Below are positions 57,479-64,000 of a stretch of DNA of 64,000 nt, in pieces (the first letter of the stretch is position 1; every line of letters starts with the position of its first letter). The notes beneath the pieces are model-generated. The model was not told the DNA's origin, did no database searches, and was given only the letters and a program-made list of their open reading frames with translations. The position numbers and the translations under genes are program-made. Origin of the DNA: Streptomyces sp. Je 1-79 (GTDB lineage: Bacteria > Actinomycetota > Actinomycetes > Streptomycetales > Streptomycetaceae). The DNA is taken from positions 63,627-127,626 of the forward strand of contig NZ_JAMGSL010000008.1 in assembly GCF_025195125.1 (NCBI RefSeq), written 5' to 3'.

Positions 57479-58239
57479 GCGGATGCGCCACCCTTCACGT
57501 ACTTGTCGTAGCCCTCGTTCTCCAGCTGGTCGGCGAGCTCGGCGCCGCCGGACTCGGCGATGCGGCCGTTCGCGAAGACGTGCACGAAGTCGGGCTTGAT
57601 GTAGCGGAGGATCCGCGTGTAGTGCGTGATCAGCAGGGTGCCGACCTCGCCGGTCTCGCGGACGCGGTTGACGCCCTCGGAGACGATGCGAAGGGCGTCG
57701 ACGTCGAGGCCGGAGTCGGTCTCGTCGAGGATCGCGATCTTCGGCTTCATCAGTTCGAGCTGGAGGATCTCGTGGCGCTTCTTCTCACCGCCGGAGAAGC
57801 CCTCGTTGACGTTGCGCTCGGCGAAGGCCGGGTCCATGTGGAGCTTCTCCATGGCCTCCTTGACCTCCTTCACCCAGGTACGCAGCTTGGGCGCCTCGCC
57901 GCGGACGGCGGTGGCGGAGGTGCGCAGGAAGTTGGAGACCGAGACGCCGGGGACCTCGACCGGGTACTGCATGGCCAGGAAGACGCCGGCGCGGGCGCGC
58001 TCGTCGACCGACATCTCCAGGACGTCCTCGCCGTCCAGGGTCACGGTGCCACCGGTGATCGTGTACTTCGGGTGGCCCGCGAGGGAGTACGCCAGGGTCG
58101 ACTTGCCGGAGCCGTTGGGGCCCATGATGGCGTGGGTCTCGCCCTGCTTCACGATCAGGTCGACGCCCTTGAGGATCTCCCGGGGGCCGTTCTCGGCCTC
58201 GACGGAGACGTGCAGGTCGCGGATTTCAAGCGTTGCCAT
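57475..58239 (-). CDS. sufC: Fe-S assembly ATPase SufC
   Basis: This 254-residue ABC-type ATPase drives the SufBCD scaffold complex. Walker A is MGPNGSGKST (residues 39-48), the signature region is NEGFSGGEKKRHEILQLELM, and Walker B with the catalytic Glu is AILDETDSGLDVDALRIV; the switch His is LLITHYTR. ATG at 58239 (MATLEIRDLHV) is the family's start; a longer frame from 58278 runs through the 3' end of the Rieske gene. It overlaps sufS by four bases. Confidence 0.96.
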   Translation of the reverse strand: MATLEIRDLHVSVEAENGPREILKGVDLIVKQGETHAIMGPNGSGKSTLAYSLAGHPKYTITGGTVTLDGEDVLEMSVDERARAGVFLAMQYPVEVPGVSVSNFLRTSATAVRGEAPKLRTWVKEVKEAMEKLHMDPAFAERNVNEGFSGGEKKRHEILQLELMKPKIAILDETDSGLDVDALRIVSEGVNRVRETGEVGTLLITHYTRILRYIKPDFVHVFANGRIAESGGAELADQLENEGYDKYVKGGASA

Positions 58240-58246
58240 GGGTGAC

Positions 58247-58567
58247 TCAGGACTCCTGGGTGACGGAGACGAGCACATCGTCCCCTTCGATCTTTACGGG
58301 GTATACGGGGACGGGGCGCGTCGCGGGAAGGCCGGACGGCTTGCCGGTGCGGAGGTCGAAGCTGGAGCCGTGCAGCCAGCACTCGATGGAGCAGTCCTCG
58401 ACCTCGCCCTCCGAGAGGGAGACGTTGGCGTGCGAGCAGATGTCGTTGATCGCGAACACCTCGCCCTCGGTGTGCACGACCGACACCGGCGTGCCGTCGA
58501 CCTCGACCCGCTTCGGGGTGTCGGCCTCCAGCTCGCTCAGCGCGCAGACGCGGACGAAGTCGGCCAT
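58247..58567 (-). CDS. Rieske [2Fe-2S] ferredoxin of the suf operon
   Basis: This 106-residue protein is a small Rieske-type ferredoxin. The cluster ligands are visible: CSHANVSLSEGEVEDCSIEC-WLHGSSF, in which C-x-H and C-x2-H motifs (CSH and CWLH) bind the cluster. It is like the ferredoxin subunits of ring-hydroxylating dioxygenases (HcaC/NirD group) but lies between sufD and sufC, where streptomycetes and mycobacteria keep it, so it most likely supplies electrons or is a cluster-receiving partner in Fe-S assembly. The ATG overlaps the sufD stop by one base. Confidence 0.92.
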   Translation of the reverse strand: MADFVRVCALSELEADTPKRVEVDGTPVSVVHTEGEVFAINDICSHANVSLSEGEVEDCSIECWLHGSSFDLRTGKPSGLPATRPVPVYPVKIEGDDVLVSVTQES

Positions 58568-59748
58568 CAGACGGACGCCTCCAGCTCGGCCTCGATCTTG
58601 GCGATGAGACGCTCCTGGACGTCCGGCAGACCGATCTGCTGGACCAGTTCGGCGAAGAAGCCACGGACGACGAGGCGGCGGGCCTCGGTCTCCGGGATGC
58701 CGCGGGCCATCAGGTAGAACAGCTGCTCGTCGTCGAACCGGCCGGTGGCCGAGGCGTGACCGGCGCCGGCGATCTCGCCGGTCTCGATCTCCAGGTTCGG
58801 CACGGAGTCGACCCGGGCGCCGTCCGTCAGGACCAGGTTCCGGTTGAGCTCGTACGTGTCGGTGCCCTCGGCGGCGGCCTGGATCAGGACGTCGCCGATC
58901 CAGACGGCGTGCGCGTTCTGGCCCTGCAGCGCGCCCTTGTAGGCCACGTTCGACTTGCAGTGCGGCATGTTGTGGTCGACCAGGAGGCGGTGCTCCTGGT
59001 GCTGGCCGCCGTCGGTGAAGTACAGGCCGAAGAGCTCGGCCTCGCCGCCGGTCGCCGCGTACCGGACCCTCGGGTGGAGACGGACGACGTCGCCGCCGAA
59101 CGTCACCACGACCGACTTGAAGGAGGCGTCGCGGCCGACCAGCGCGTTGTGCTGGGCGACGTGGACGGCCTTCTCGTCCCAGTCCTGGACGGAGACGACG
59201 GTGAGCTTGGCGCCGTCGCCGAGCAGGTAGTCGACGTTGGAGGCGAGCACCGCGTCACCGGTGTGGTCGATGACCACGACGGCCTCGGCGAAGGCGCCGA
59301 GCTCGATGACCTGGTGGCCGAAGGCGACCCCGCCCTCGCCGTGGACCGCGATGCGGATCGGCTCGCTGAGGACGGTCTCCTTGGCGACGGTGACGACCGA
59401 GGCCTTCTCGAAGGAGGAGTACGCCTGGGCGGCTACGCGGTCGACGGGCGTGCCGGCCTTGCCGAGCCGCGCGTCGTCACGGCCGACGGTCTCCACGGTG
59501 ACGCCCTCGGGGGCCTCGATCTCGACCTTGACGCCCTCGCCGGTCGCGACGGCGGTGCCGTCGTGCAGACCGCGCAGGCGCTCCAGCGGCGTGAACCGCC
59601 ATTCCTCCTCGCGGCCGTGCGGGACCGGGAAGTCCGCGACGTCGAAGGACGGGGGCGCGCTCATGCGCGTGGCGACGGTGGACTCGGCGGCCACCGCGAT
59701 CGAGCCGGCGGTGGTGGAGCCCACCGGGATGTTCTGAGCCTCAGCCAT
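58567..59748 (-). CDS. sufD: Fe-S cluster assembly protein SufD
   Basis: This 393-residue protein is the SufD half of the SufBCD scaffold, with the beta-helical core that dimerises with SufB. Recognisable are DFPVPHGREEEWRFTPLERL near the start, the repeated beta strands (DASFKSVVVTFGGDVVRLHP, TGGEAELFGLYFTDG), the conserved DHNMPHCKSNVAYKG and SATGRFDDEQLFYLMARGIP. The C-terminus (ARRLVVRGFFAELVQQIGLP) binds SufC. It is placed after sufB with an 86-base gap, and its stop overlaps the Rieske gene. Confidence 0.95.
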   Translation of the reverse strand: MAEAQNIPVGSTTAGSIAVAAESTVATRMSAPPSFDVADFPVPHGREEEWRFTPLERLRGLHDGTAVATGEGVKVEIEAPEGVTVETVGRDDARLGKAGTPVDRVAAQAYSSFEKASVVTVAKETVLSEPIRIAVHGEGGVAFGHQVIELGAFAEAVVVIDHTGDAVLASNVDYLLGDGAKLTVVSVQDWDEKAVHVAQHNALVGRDASFKSVVVTFGGDVVRLHPRVRYAATGGEAELFGLYFTDGGQHQEHRLLVDHNMPHCKSNVAYKGALQGQNAHAVWIGDVLIQAAAEGTDTYELNRNLVLTDGARVDSVPNLEIETGEIAGAGHASATGRFDDEQLFYLMARGIPETEARRLVVRGFFAELVQQIGLPDVQERLIAKIEAELEASV

Positions 59749-59834
59749 GGCTGTCGTCTTGCTCTCTTCCTACGTTTCGATCCTCGGCCCGCCGCGTGGG
59801 GCGGGCCGCTAGCTGGTGGTGGGACGTCGGTGCG

Positions 59835-61250
59835 TCAGCCGACGGACCCTTCCATCTGCAGCTCGATCAGCCGGTTCAGCTCGAGCGCGTACTCCATCGG
59901 GAGTTCCTTGGCGATCGGCTCGACGAAGCCGCGCACGATCATCGCCATCGCCTCGAACTCGGTCATGCCGCGGCTCATCAGGTAGAAGAGCTGGTCCTCG
60001 GAGACCTTGGAGACCGTGGCCTCGTGACCCATGGAGACGTCGTCCTCGCGGACGTCGACGTACGGGTACGTGTCCGAGCGGGAGATGGTGTCGACGAGCA
60101 GCGCGTCGCAGAGCACGTTCGACTTGGCACCCGGGGCGCCCTCGCCGATCTCGATGAGACCGCGGTAGGAGGTGCGGCCGCCGCCTCGCGCCACCGACTT
60201 GGAGACGATGTTCGAGGAGGTGTTCGGGGCCATGTGGACCATCTTGGCGCCGGCGTCCTGGTGCTGGCCCTCGCCCGCGAAGGCGATGGAGAGGGTCTCG
60301 CCCCTGGCGTGCTCGCCCATCAGGTAGACGGCCGGGTACTTCATCGTGACCTTGGAGCCGATGTTGCCGTCGACCCACTCCATGGTCGCGCCCTCGTAGG
60401 CCACAGCGCGCTTGGTGACCAGGTTGTAGACGTTGTTCGACCAGTTCTGGATCGTCGTGTAGCGGCAGCGGCCGCCCTTCTTCACGATGATCTCGACGAC
60501 CGCGGAGTGCAGCGAGTCGGAGGAGTAGATCGGGGCGGTGCAGCCCTCGACGTAGTGGACGTAGGCGTCCTCGTCGACGATGATCAGCGTCCGCTCGAAC
60601 TGGCCCATGTTCTCCGTGTTGATACGGAAGTAGGCCTGCAGCGGGATCTCGACGTGCACGCCCTTCGGCACGTAGATGAACGATCCGCCGGACCAGACGG
60701 CCGTGTTCAGCGAGGCGAACTTGTTGTCGCCGACCGGGATGACCGTGCCGAAGTACTCGCGGAAGAGCTCCTCGTGCTCCTTCAGCGCGGTGTCGGTGTC
60801 GACGAAGATGACGCCCTGCTCCTCCAGGTCCTCGCGGATCTGGTGGTAGACGACCTCGGACTCGTACTGGGCCGCGACACCGGCGACGAGGCGCTGCTTC
60901 TCCGCCTCGGGGATGCCGAGCTTGTCGTACGTGTTCTTGATGTCCTCGGGCAGTTCCTCCCAGGAAGCGGCCTGCTTCTCGGTGGAGCGCACGAAGTACT
61001 TGATGTTGTCGAAGTCGATGCCCGACAGGTCGGAGCCCCAGCTCGGCATGGGCTTCTTGTCGAAGAGGCGCAGACCCTTCAGCCGCAGCTTCAGCATCCA
61101 CTCGGGCTCGTTCTTCTTCGAGGAGATGTCGCGGACGACGTCCTCGTTCAGACCGCGCTTGGCGGCGGAGCCTGCCGCGTCGGAGTCGGCCCAGCCGTAC
61201 TCGTACCGACCCAGGCCCTCGAGCTCGGGGTGGCTGATCTCGGTGGTCAT
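59835..61250 (-). CDS. sufB: Fe-S cluster assembly protein SufB
   Basis: This 471-residue protein is the cluster-forming SufB subunit. Blocks include [80 protein letters not shown] with the conserved Cys region, [20 protein letters not shown] and [22 protein letters not shown]-terminal [20 protein letters not shown] follows. No intein is present, unlike mycobacterial SufB. The ATG overlaps the sufR stop (ATGA), so repression by SufR and expression of SufB are directly coupled. Confidence 0.97.
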   Translation of the reverse strand: MTTEISHPELEGLGRYEYGWADSDAAGSAAKRGLNEDVVRDISSKKNEPEWMLKLRLKGLRLFDKKPMPSWGSDLSGIDFDNIKYFVRSTEKQAASWEELPEDIKNTYDKLGIPEAEKQRLVAGVAAQYESEVVYHQIREDLEEQGVIFVDTDTALKEHEELFREYFGTVIPVGDNKFASLNTAVWSGGSFIYVPKGVHVEIPLQAYFRINTENMGQFERTLIIVDEDAYVHYVEGCTAPIYSSDSLHSAVVEIIVKKGGRCRYTTIQNWSNNVYNLVTKRAVAYEGATMEWVDGNIGSKVTMKYPAVYLMGEHARGETLSIAFAGEGQHQDAGAKMVHMAPNTSSNIVSKSVARGGGRTSYRGLIEIGEGAPGAKSNVLCDALLVDTISRSDTYPYVDVREDDVSMGHEATVSKVSEDQLFYLMSRGMTEFEAMAMIVRGFVEPIAKELPMEYALELNRLIELQMEGSVG

Positions 61251-61975
61251 GCGGGGTTCCTCCCGGCCGTACTTGCGGATGCTTCTGATGGGGTGGTCTG
61301 TGGGGCGCTGTGCGGGATGAACGTCGTGCAGACGCCGTCACCATGGGCGATGGTGGCGAGACGCTGGACATGCGTTCCCAAGAGGCGGGAGAAGATCTCC
61401 GTCTCCGCCTCGCACAGCTGGGGGTACTGCTCGGCCACATGGGCGACCGGGCAGTGGTGCTGGCAGAGCTGCTCGCCGACCGGCGCGTTCCGCGCAGTGG
61501 CAGCGTACCCGTCCGCACTCAGCGCCTTGGCAAGCGCCTCGGTGCGGTGCTCGGGGTCCGCCGACTCGACGGCCTCGCGGTACGCCTCCGCCTGGTGTTC
61601 GAGACGGTCGCGGGCGAACGCCGCGACGGCGGCTTCCCCTCCCGCATTCTTCTCGATCCAGCGCAGCGCGTCGACGGCGAGGGAGTCGTACGACTGGTCG
61701 AAGGCGTCCCGGCCGCAGTCGGTCAGTGCGAAGACCTTGGCGGGGCGGCCGCGGGTGCGCGCTCCGTAGACGCGCTTCTCCCGGGCTTCGACGACATTGT
61801 CGCTGACGAGCGAATCCAGATGCCGGCGCACGGCCGCCTGGGTGAGGCCGAGCCGTGTCGCCAGATCGGAGACGGTCGACGGGCCGTGATCCAGGATGGA
61901 CCGCGCGACACGGTTGCGCGTGGAACGCTCACCGGTCGCGAGTTCCTCCACGGGAGCCTCGCCGACGTTTTTCAC
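61247..61975 (-). CDS. sufR: Fe-S dependent suf regulator SufR
   Basis: This 242-residue ArsR/DeoR-like repressor senses Fe-S status. The N-terminal winged helix is [20 protein letters not shown] and [20 protein letters not shown], followed by the [17 protein letters not shown] block. The cluster-binding cysteines are in [21 protein letters not shown] near residue 180. GTG at 61975 ([11 protein letters not shown]) is the chosen start; the open frame continues upstream to 62047 but through the operator region. With cluster bound it represses the suf operon from the site next to its start. Confidence 0.93.
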   Translation of the reverse strand: MKNVGEAPVEELATGERSTRNRVARSILDHGPSTVSDLATRLGLTQAAVRRHLDSLVSDNVVEAREKRVYGARTRGRPAKVFALTDCGRDAFDQSYDSLAVDALRWIEKNAGGEAAVAAFARDRLEHQAEAYREAVESADPEHRTEALAKALSADGYAATARNAPVGEQLCQHHCPVAHVAEQYPQLCEAETEIFSRLLGTHVQRLATIAHGDGVCTTFIPHSAPQTTPSEASASTAGRNPA

Positions 61976-61988
61976 AACGCCATTGTTG
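61975..61988 (-). promoter_or_regulatory. SufR-type operator CAAC-N6-GTTG
   Basis: CAAC-GCCATT-GTTG, a perfect dyad of the form described for SufR sites (CAAC-N6-GTTG in Synechocystis SufR work, by recall), abutting the sufR start codon. It fits autoregulation of sufR and the suf operon. Confidence 0.72.
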
Positions 61989-62047
61989 CGTAATTCCTTC
62001 GAGAGTGACAAGCGACCCCCGGGTGGGGTCGCGGTGCCGTGCATCAC

Positions 62048-62066
62048 GTAGGTAAGGCTTACCTGA
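62048..62066 (-). promoter_or_regulatory. Iron box upstream of sufR
   Basis: GTAGGTAAGGCTTACCTGA holds a perfect 7-bp dyad AGGTAAG-G-CTTACCT and agrees with the DmdR/IdeR iron-box consensus at about 15 of 19 positions. It lies 73-91 bases upstream of the sufR start, so the operon may respond to iron as well as to Fe-S status. Confidence 0.72.
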
Positions 62067-62096
62067 CCTGCGGAAACGATCTCCGGAGCCTCCGAC

Positions 62097-62121
62097 GGCC
62101 GCGCCCTGGAAGGGCGCGGCC
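62097..62121 (-). terminator. Terminator of the secreted protein gene
   Basis: 11-bp perfect stem GGCCGCGCCCT / AGGGCGCGGCC with a 3-base loop, 20 bases past the 62141 stop. Confidence 0.82.
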
Positions 62122-62140
62122 GCGGTCGTCCGGGAGGGGC

Positions 62141-63667
62141 TCAGAGACCCTGACCGGCCTCTCCGGAGCCCCTGTGACCTCGCACGATCACCTTCACCGG
62201 GAGGTCGATCACGGGCCCGCGGCCGCTGTCCGAACGGACCCGCAATGTCCCTTTCAGTACCGTGCCGGGGGCCACGCCCGTGGTGTCGACGGTGATCGTC
62301 ACCGCCGTCCGGTCGTGCGGCTCCTGTCCGGCGCCCTCCAGGCCTCCGGCGGCCGGGGAGACGGTGAGCCAGTCCTGCCCGTCCTTCTCGGCCACCGTGT
62401 ACGCGGTAGGGATGCCGCCCGCGTTGGTCAGGGTGAGCGTCCGGGTGCGCCGGGAGTCCGCCGGGGCCTTCACCGTCAGGGACCGCTTGTCGGCGGTGAC
62501 ACGGCCGGTGCCGAGCTCGCCGTTCACGAGGCGGACCGCGCCGGGGACGGCGGTGACCGTGATCCGGTCGCCCCAGTAGTACGGGGCGTCGAGGACGACG
62601 TCGTAGTCCTGCCGGTCCGCCGGGACCTGGAACAGGTAGGCGCCGTCGGCGTCGGCGGAGCCGGACGGCCCCAGGCCCCCGCTGTAGGCGCCGACCCGGG
62701 CGCCGGCGACCGGGAGCTGGTCGTTGGCGTCGACGACCCGGCCGAGGATCACGGCGGTCCTCGTCTGGCGCAGGGCGATCACCGTCCCGTCGCGGAGCGT
62801 GCCCTCGTCCCGCGAGTAGATCAGGGCGCCCGCCCCGGTGTGGCTCTCCGTGCCGATCGTGGCGGACGAACCGTTCTCCCGTCCGGTACCGGAGAGGTCC
62901 CGGTAGTGCAGGGAGGCGGTGCCGTCCTCGCCGATCACGGCGGCGAAGGTGATCCGCTCACCGGTCGCCGGCCCGGCCGTCCTCACGTTCCGCCACTCGA
63001 CGACGATCTTCCGGTGCGGGGCGGTGCCGGTGGCGGCCCAGTACACACCCGACCGGCCGTCGACGGCGAGGTCGTCCCCGAAGGCGTGGAGCGTGCCGTC
63101 GGCCGTCTGCCCGCCGGGCGTGACGAAGGAGAGCGTGCCGTCGACGGAGGCGGTCAGCGAGCGGTACGCGTGGCCGTAGAAGGGCACCGGGAACGGCAGT
63201 GCGAGGTCCGCTGTGCCGGAGGCCCGGTCGGCGAAGCGGAGCCGCTGCGTTCCGGCCGGGAACTCGGCGGCGGTGGTGACCGAGCAGGCGGTGCCGAACG
63301 CGTCGGTACGGGGTGCGAGCGCGACGTCCTCGACCCCGCCGGAGGCGGTGACCTCGACCTGGACGGTGGCGGGCGAGGCGCAGCGGTGGGCGGGGGCGAC
63401 GGCGAGTCCGTACCCGCCGGCGGCGGGAAGCCGCAGGGTGTAGCGGCCGTCCGCGCCGGTCGTCGCGGTGGCGCCGGACGGCGAGGCGGTGACGACCGCG
63501 CCCGCCTCGGCGCCGGTGGCGCCGGTCACGATGCCGGTGAGGTCGATCGTGGCGGTGTCGGCCTGCGCGGGGGCGGCGGCCAGCGCCAGGGGCAGCGCGA
63601 GTGCGGCGGCGGTGAGCGCGGCGAGGGTTCTCCGTCGGTCACGTCGGTGCGATCGGGCCAGGTGCAC
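62141..63667 (-). CDS. Secreted protein with carboxypeptidase-regulatory-like domains
   Basis: This 508-residue protein has a signal peptide ([26 protein letters not shown] cleavage). The mature part is beta-sandwich domains: an N-terminal CarboxypepD_reg-like one ([40 protein letters not shown]), a middle nidogen/tandem-like region ([40 protein letters not shown]) and a second CarboxypepD_reg-like one ([20 protein letters not shown]). The C-terminus has a choice-of-anchor-like domain ([20 protein letters not shown]). No catalytic domain is seen. It may be a fragment-like relative of the C-terminal accessory parts of streptomycete secreted subtilisins. GTG at 63667 has GGAGAG upstream. Confidence 0.8.
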   Translation of the reverse strand: MHLARSHRRDRRRTLAALTAAALALPLALAAAPAQADTATIDLTGIVTGATGAEAGAVVTASPSGATATTGADGRYTLRLPAAGGYGLAVAPAHRCASPATVQVEVTASGGVEDVALAPRTDAFGTACSVTTAAEFPAGTQRLRFADRASGTADLALPFPVPFYGHAYRSLTASVDGTLSFVTPGGQTADGTLHAFGDDLAVDGRSGVYWAATGTAPHRKIVVEWRNVRTAGPATGERITFAAVIGEDGTASLHYRDLSGTGRENGSSATIGTESHTGAGALIYSRDEGTLRDGTVIALRQTRTAVILGRVVDANDQLPVAGARVGAYSGGLGPSGSADADGAYLFQVPADRQDYDVVLDAPYYWGDRITVTAVPGAVRLVNGELGTGRVTADKRSLTVKAPADSRRTRTLTLTNAGGIPTAYTVAEKDGQDWLTVSPAAGGLEGAGQEPHDRTAVTITVDTTGVAPGTVLKGTLRVRSDSGRGPVIDLPVKVIVRGHRGSGEAGQGL

Positions 63668-63841
63668 GGACTCTCCTTCACGGAAGGTGCGACATTTGTT
63701 CGCACGATCACCCGATCGTGGAGGAGAGGTGTGCTCGGCGTGGCGCCTTTCGCCCAATGTTTTCGGCCATTCCCGGGGTGTGGAGGCGGCCGGTTCTCCC
63801 CGCCGACCGGAGTATCCGGACGGCTCTCTAGACTTCCGGGC

Positions 63842-64000
63842 ATGAAGAACGAGTCCGTCGTCCAGGTCCGGGGCCTGGTCAAGCGGTACGGGAACAAGAC
63901 CGCCGTCGACGGCCTCGACCTCGACGTCCGGGCGGGCACCGTGACCGCCGTCCTCGGCCCGAACGGGGCCGGGAAGACCACCACGATCGAGACCTGTGAG
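63842..64000 (+). CDS. ABC transporter ATP-binding protein, 5' part
   Basis: The first 53 codons of an ATPase of a DrrA/CcmA-type export ABC transporter. The segment ends just after the Walker A motif ([17 protein letters not shown]), with the usual start [23 protein letters not shown] 63842. The rest lies beyond the window edge, so the type (drug efflux or other) cannot be told. Confidence 0.9.
   Translation, partial: MKNESVVQVRGLVKRYGNKTAVDGLDLDVRAGTVTAVLGPNGAGKTTTIETCE

Overview
This is a 64-kb piece of a high-GC actinobacterial chromosome, almost certainly Streptomyces. The codon bias is extreme, GTG starts and ATGA/GTGA overlaps are common, and the content is typical of the genus: a complete ectABCD operon, a DmdR/IdeR iron box, an actinobacterial suf operon headed by sufR, PHO boxes and sortase-type surface proteins. 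From memory and not searched, the order cobalamin genes - LAETG protein - siderophore-interacting protein - ectABCD and the dapD - suf order resemble the S. coelicolor core chromosome, so most of the window is conserved backbone.

1-9.3 kb: a B12 riboswitch, then cobD-cobQ-chlD-cobO-cobB in a tightly overlapping operon, a convergent ZIP metal transporter, and an in-frame CobE/CobC fusion. 9.3-14 kb: a sortase-type surface protein, an iron-box controlled siderophore-interacting flavoprotein, an amidohydrolase and a class V aminotransferase. 14.2-17.3 kb: ectABCD, the ectoine/5-hydroxyectoine pathway. 17.4-21.7 kb: an old yellow enzyme with a divergent MarR regulator and paired operators, a second class V aminotransferase, a FrnE/DsbA-like protein and a GNAT.

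21.7-26.1 kb is the accessory, decayed part. It holds a C-terminally truncated aryl-AMP ligase behind a duplicated operator-like repeat, a frameshifted DUF6086-like gene, two small secreted protein genes, a frameshifted Cys-rich gene, an internally deleted IS5-family transposase, and a small ORF put out of frame by a 6-copy heptanucleotide repeat.

26.1-42 kb: an aldehyde dehydrogenase with an IclR regulator, a membrane protein/histidine kinase/response regulator operon, a class B penicillin-binding protein, a streptothricin-acetyltransferase-like GNAT, a HEAT-repeat protein, a 191-bp MITE with CTAG target duplications, an MFS transporter, and a uronate locus (udh diverging from a 5-dehydro-4-deoxyglucarate dehydratase and an unknown partner). 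Udh, the dehydratase and the aldehyde dehydrogenase together would cover most of an oxidative uronate-to-2-oxoglutarate route; no aldarate dehydratase is in the window. 42-49 kb: a two-domain TerD protein and a phosphate-scavenging pair (a PhoX-like Tat phosphatase with PHO boxes and a secreted nuclease). 49-55 kb: dapA-like and dapD lysine genes, an SDR, and an SMR pump with its TetR regulator.

55.4-62 kb: sufR-sufB-sufD-Rieske ferredoxin-sufC-sufS-sufU-sufT on the minus strand, preceded by a CAAC-N6-GTTG SufR-type site and an iron box. The window ends with a secreted protein gene and the first 53 codons of an ABC transporter ATPase. I saw no rRNA, tRNA or CRISPR array. The least ordinary things are the frame-shifting heptamer repeat, the decayed island around it, the MITE, the nuclease-gene fragment beside the phosphatase, the long hairpin over a start codon, and the unknown partner of the uronate dehydratase.
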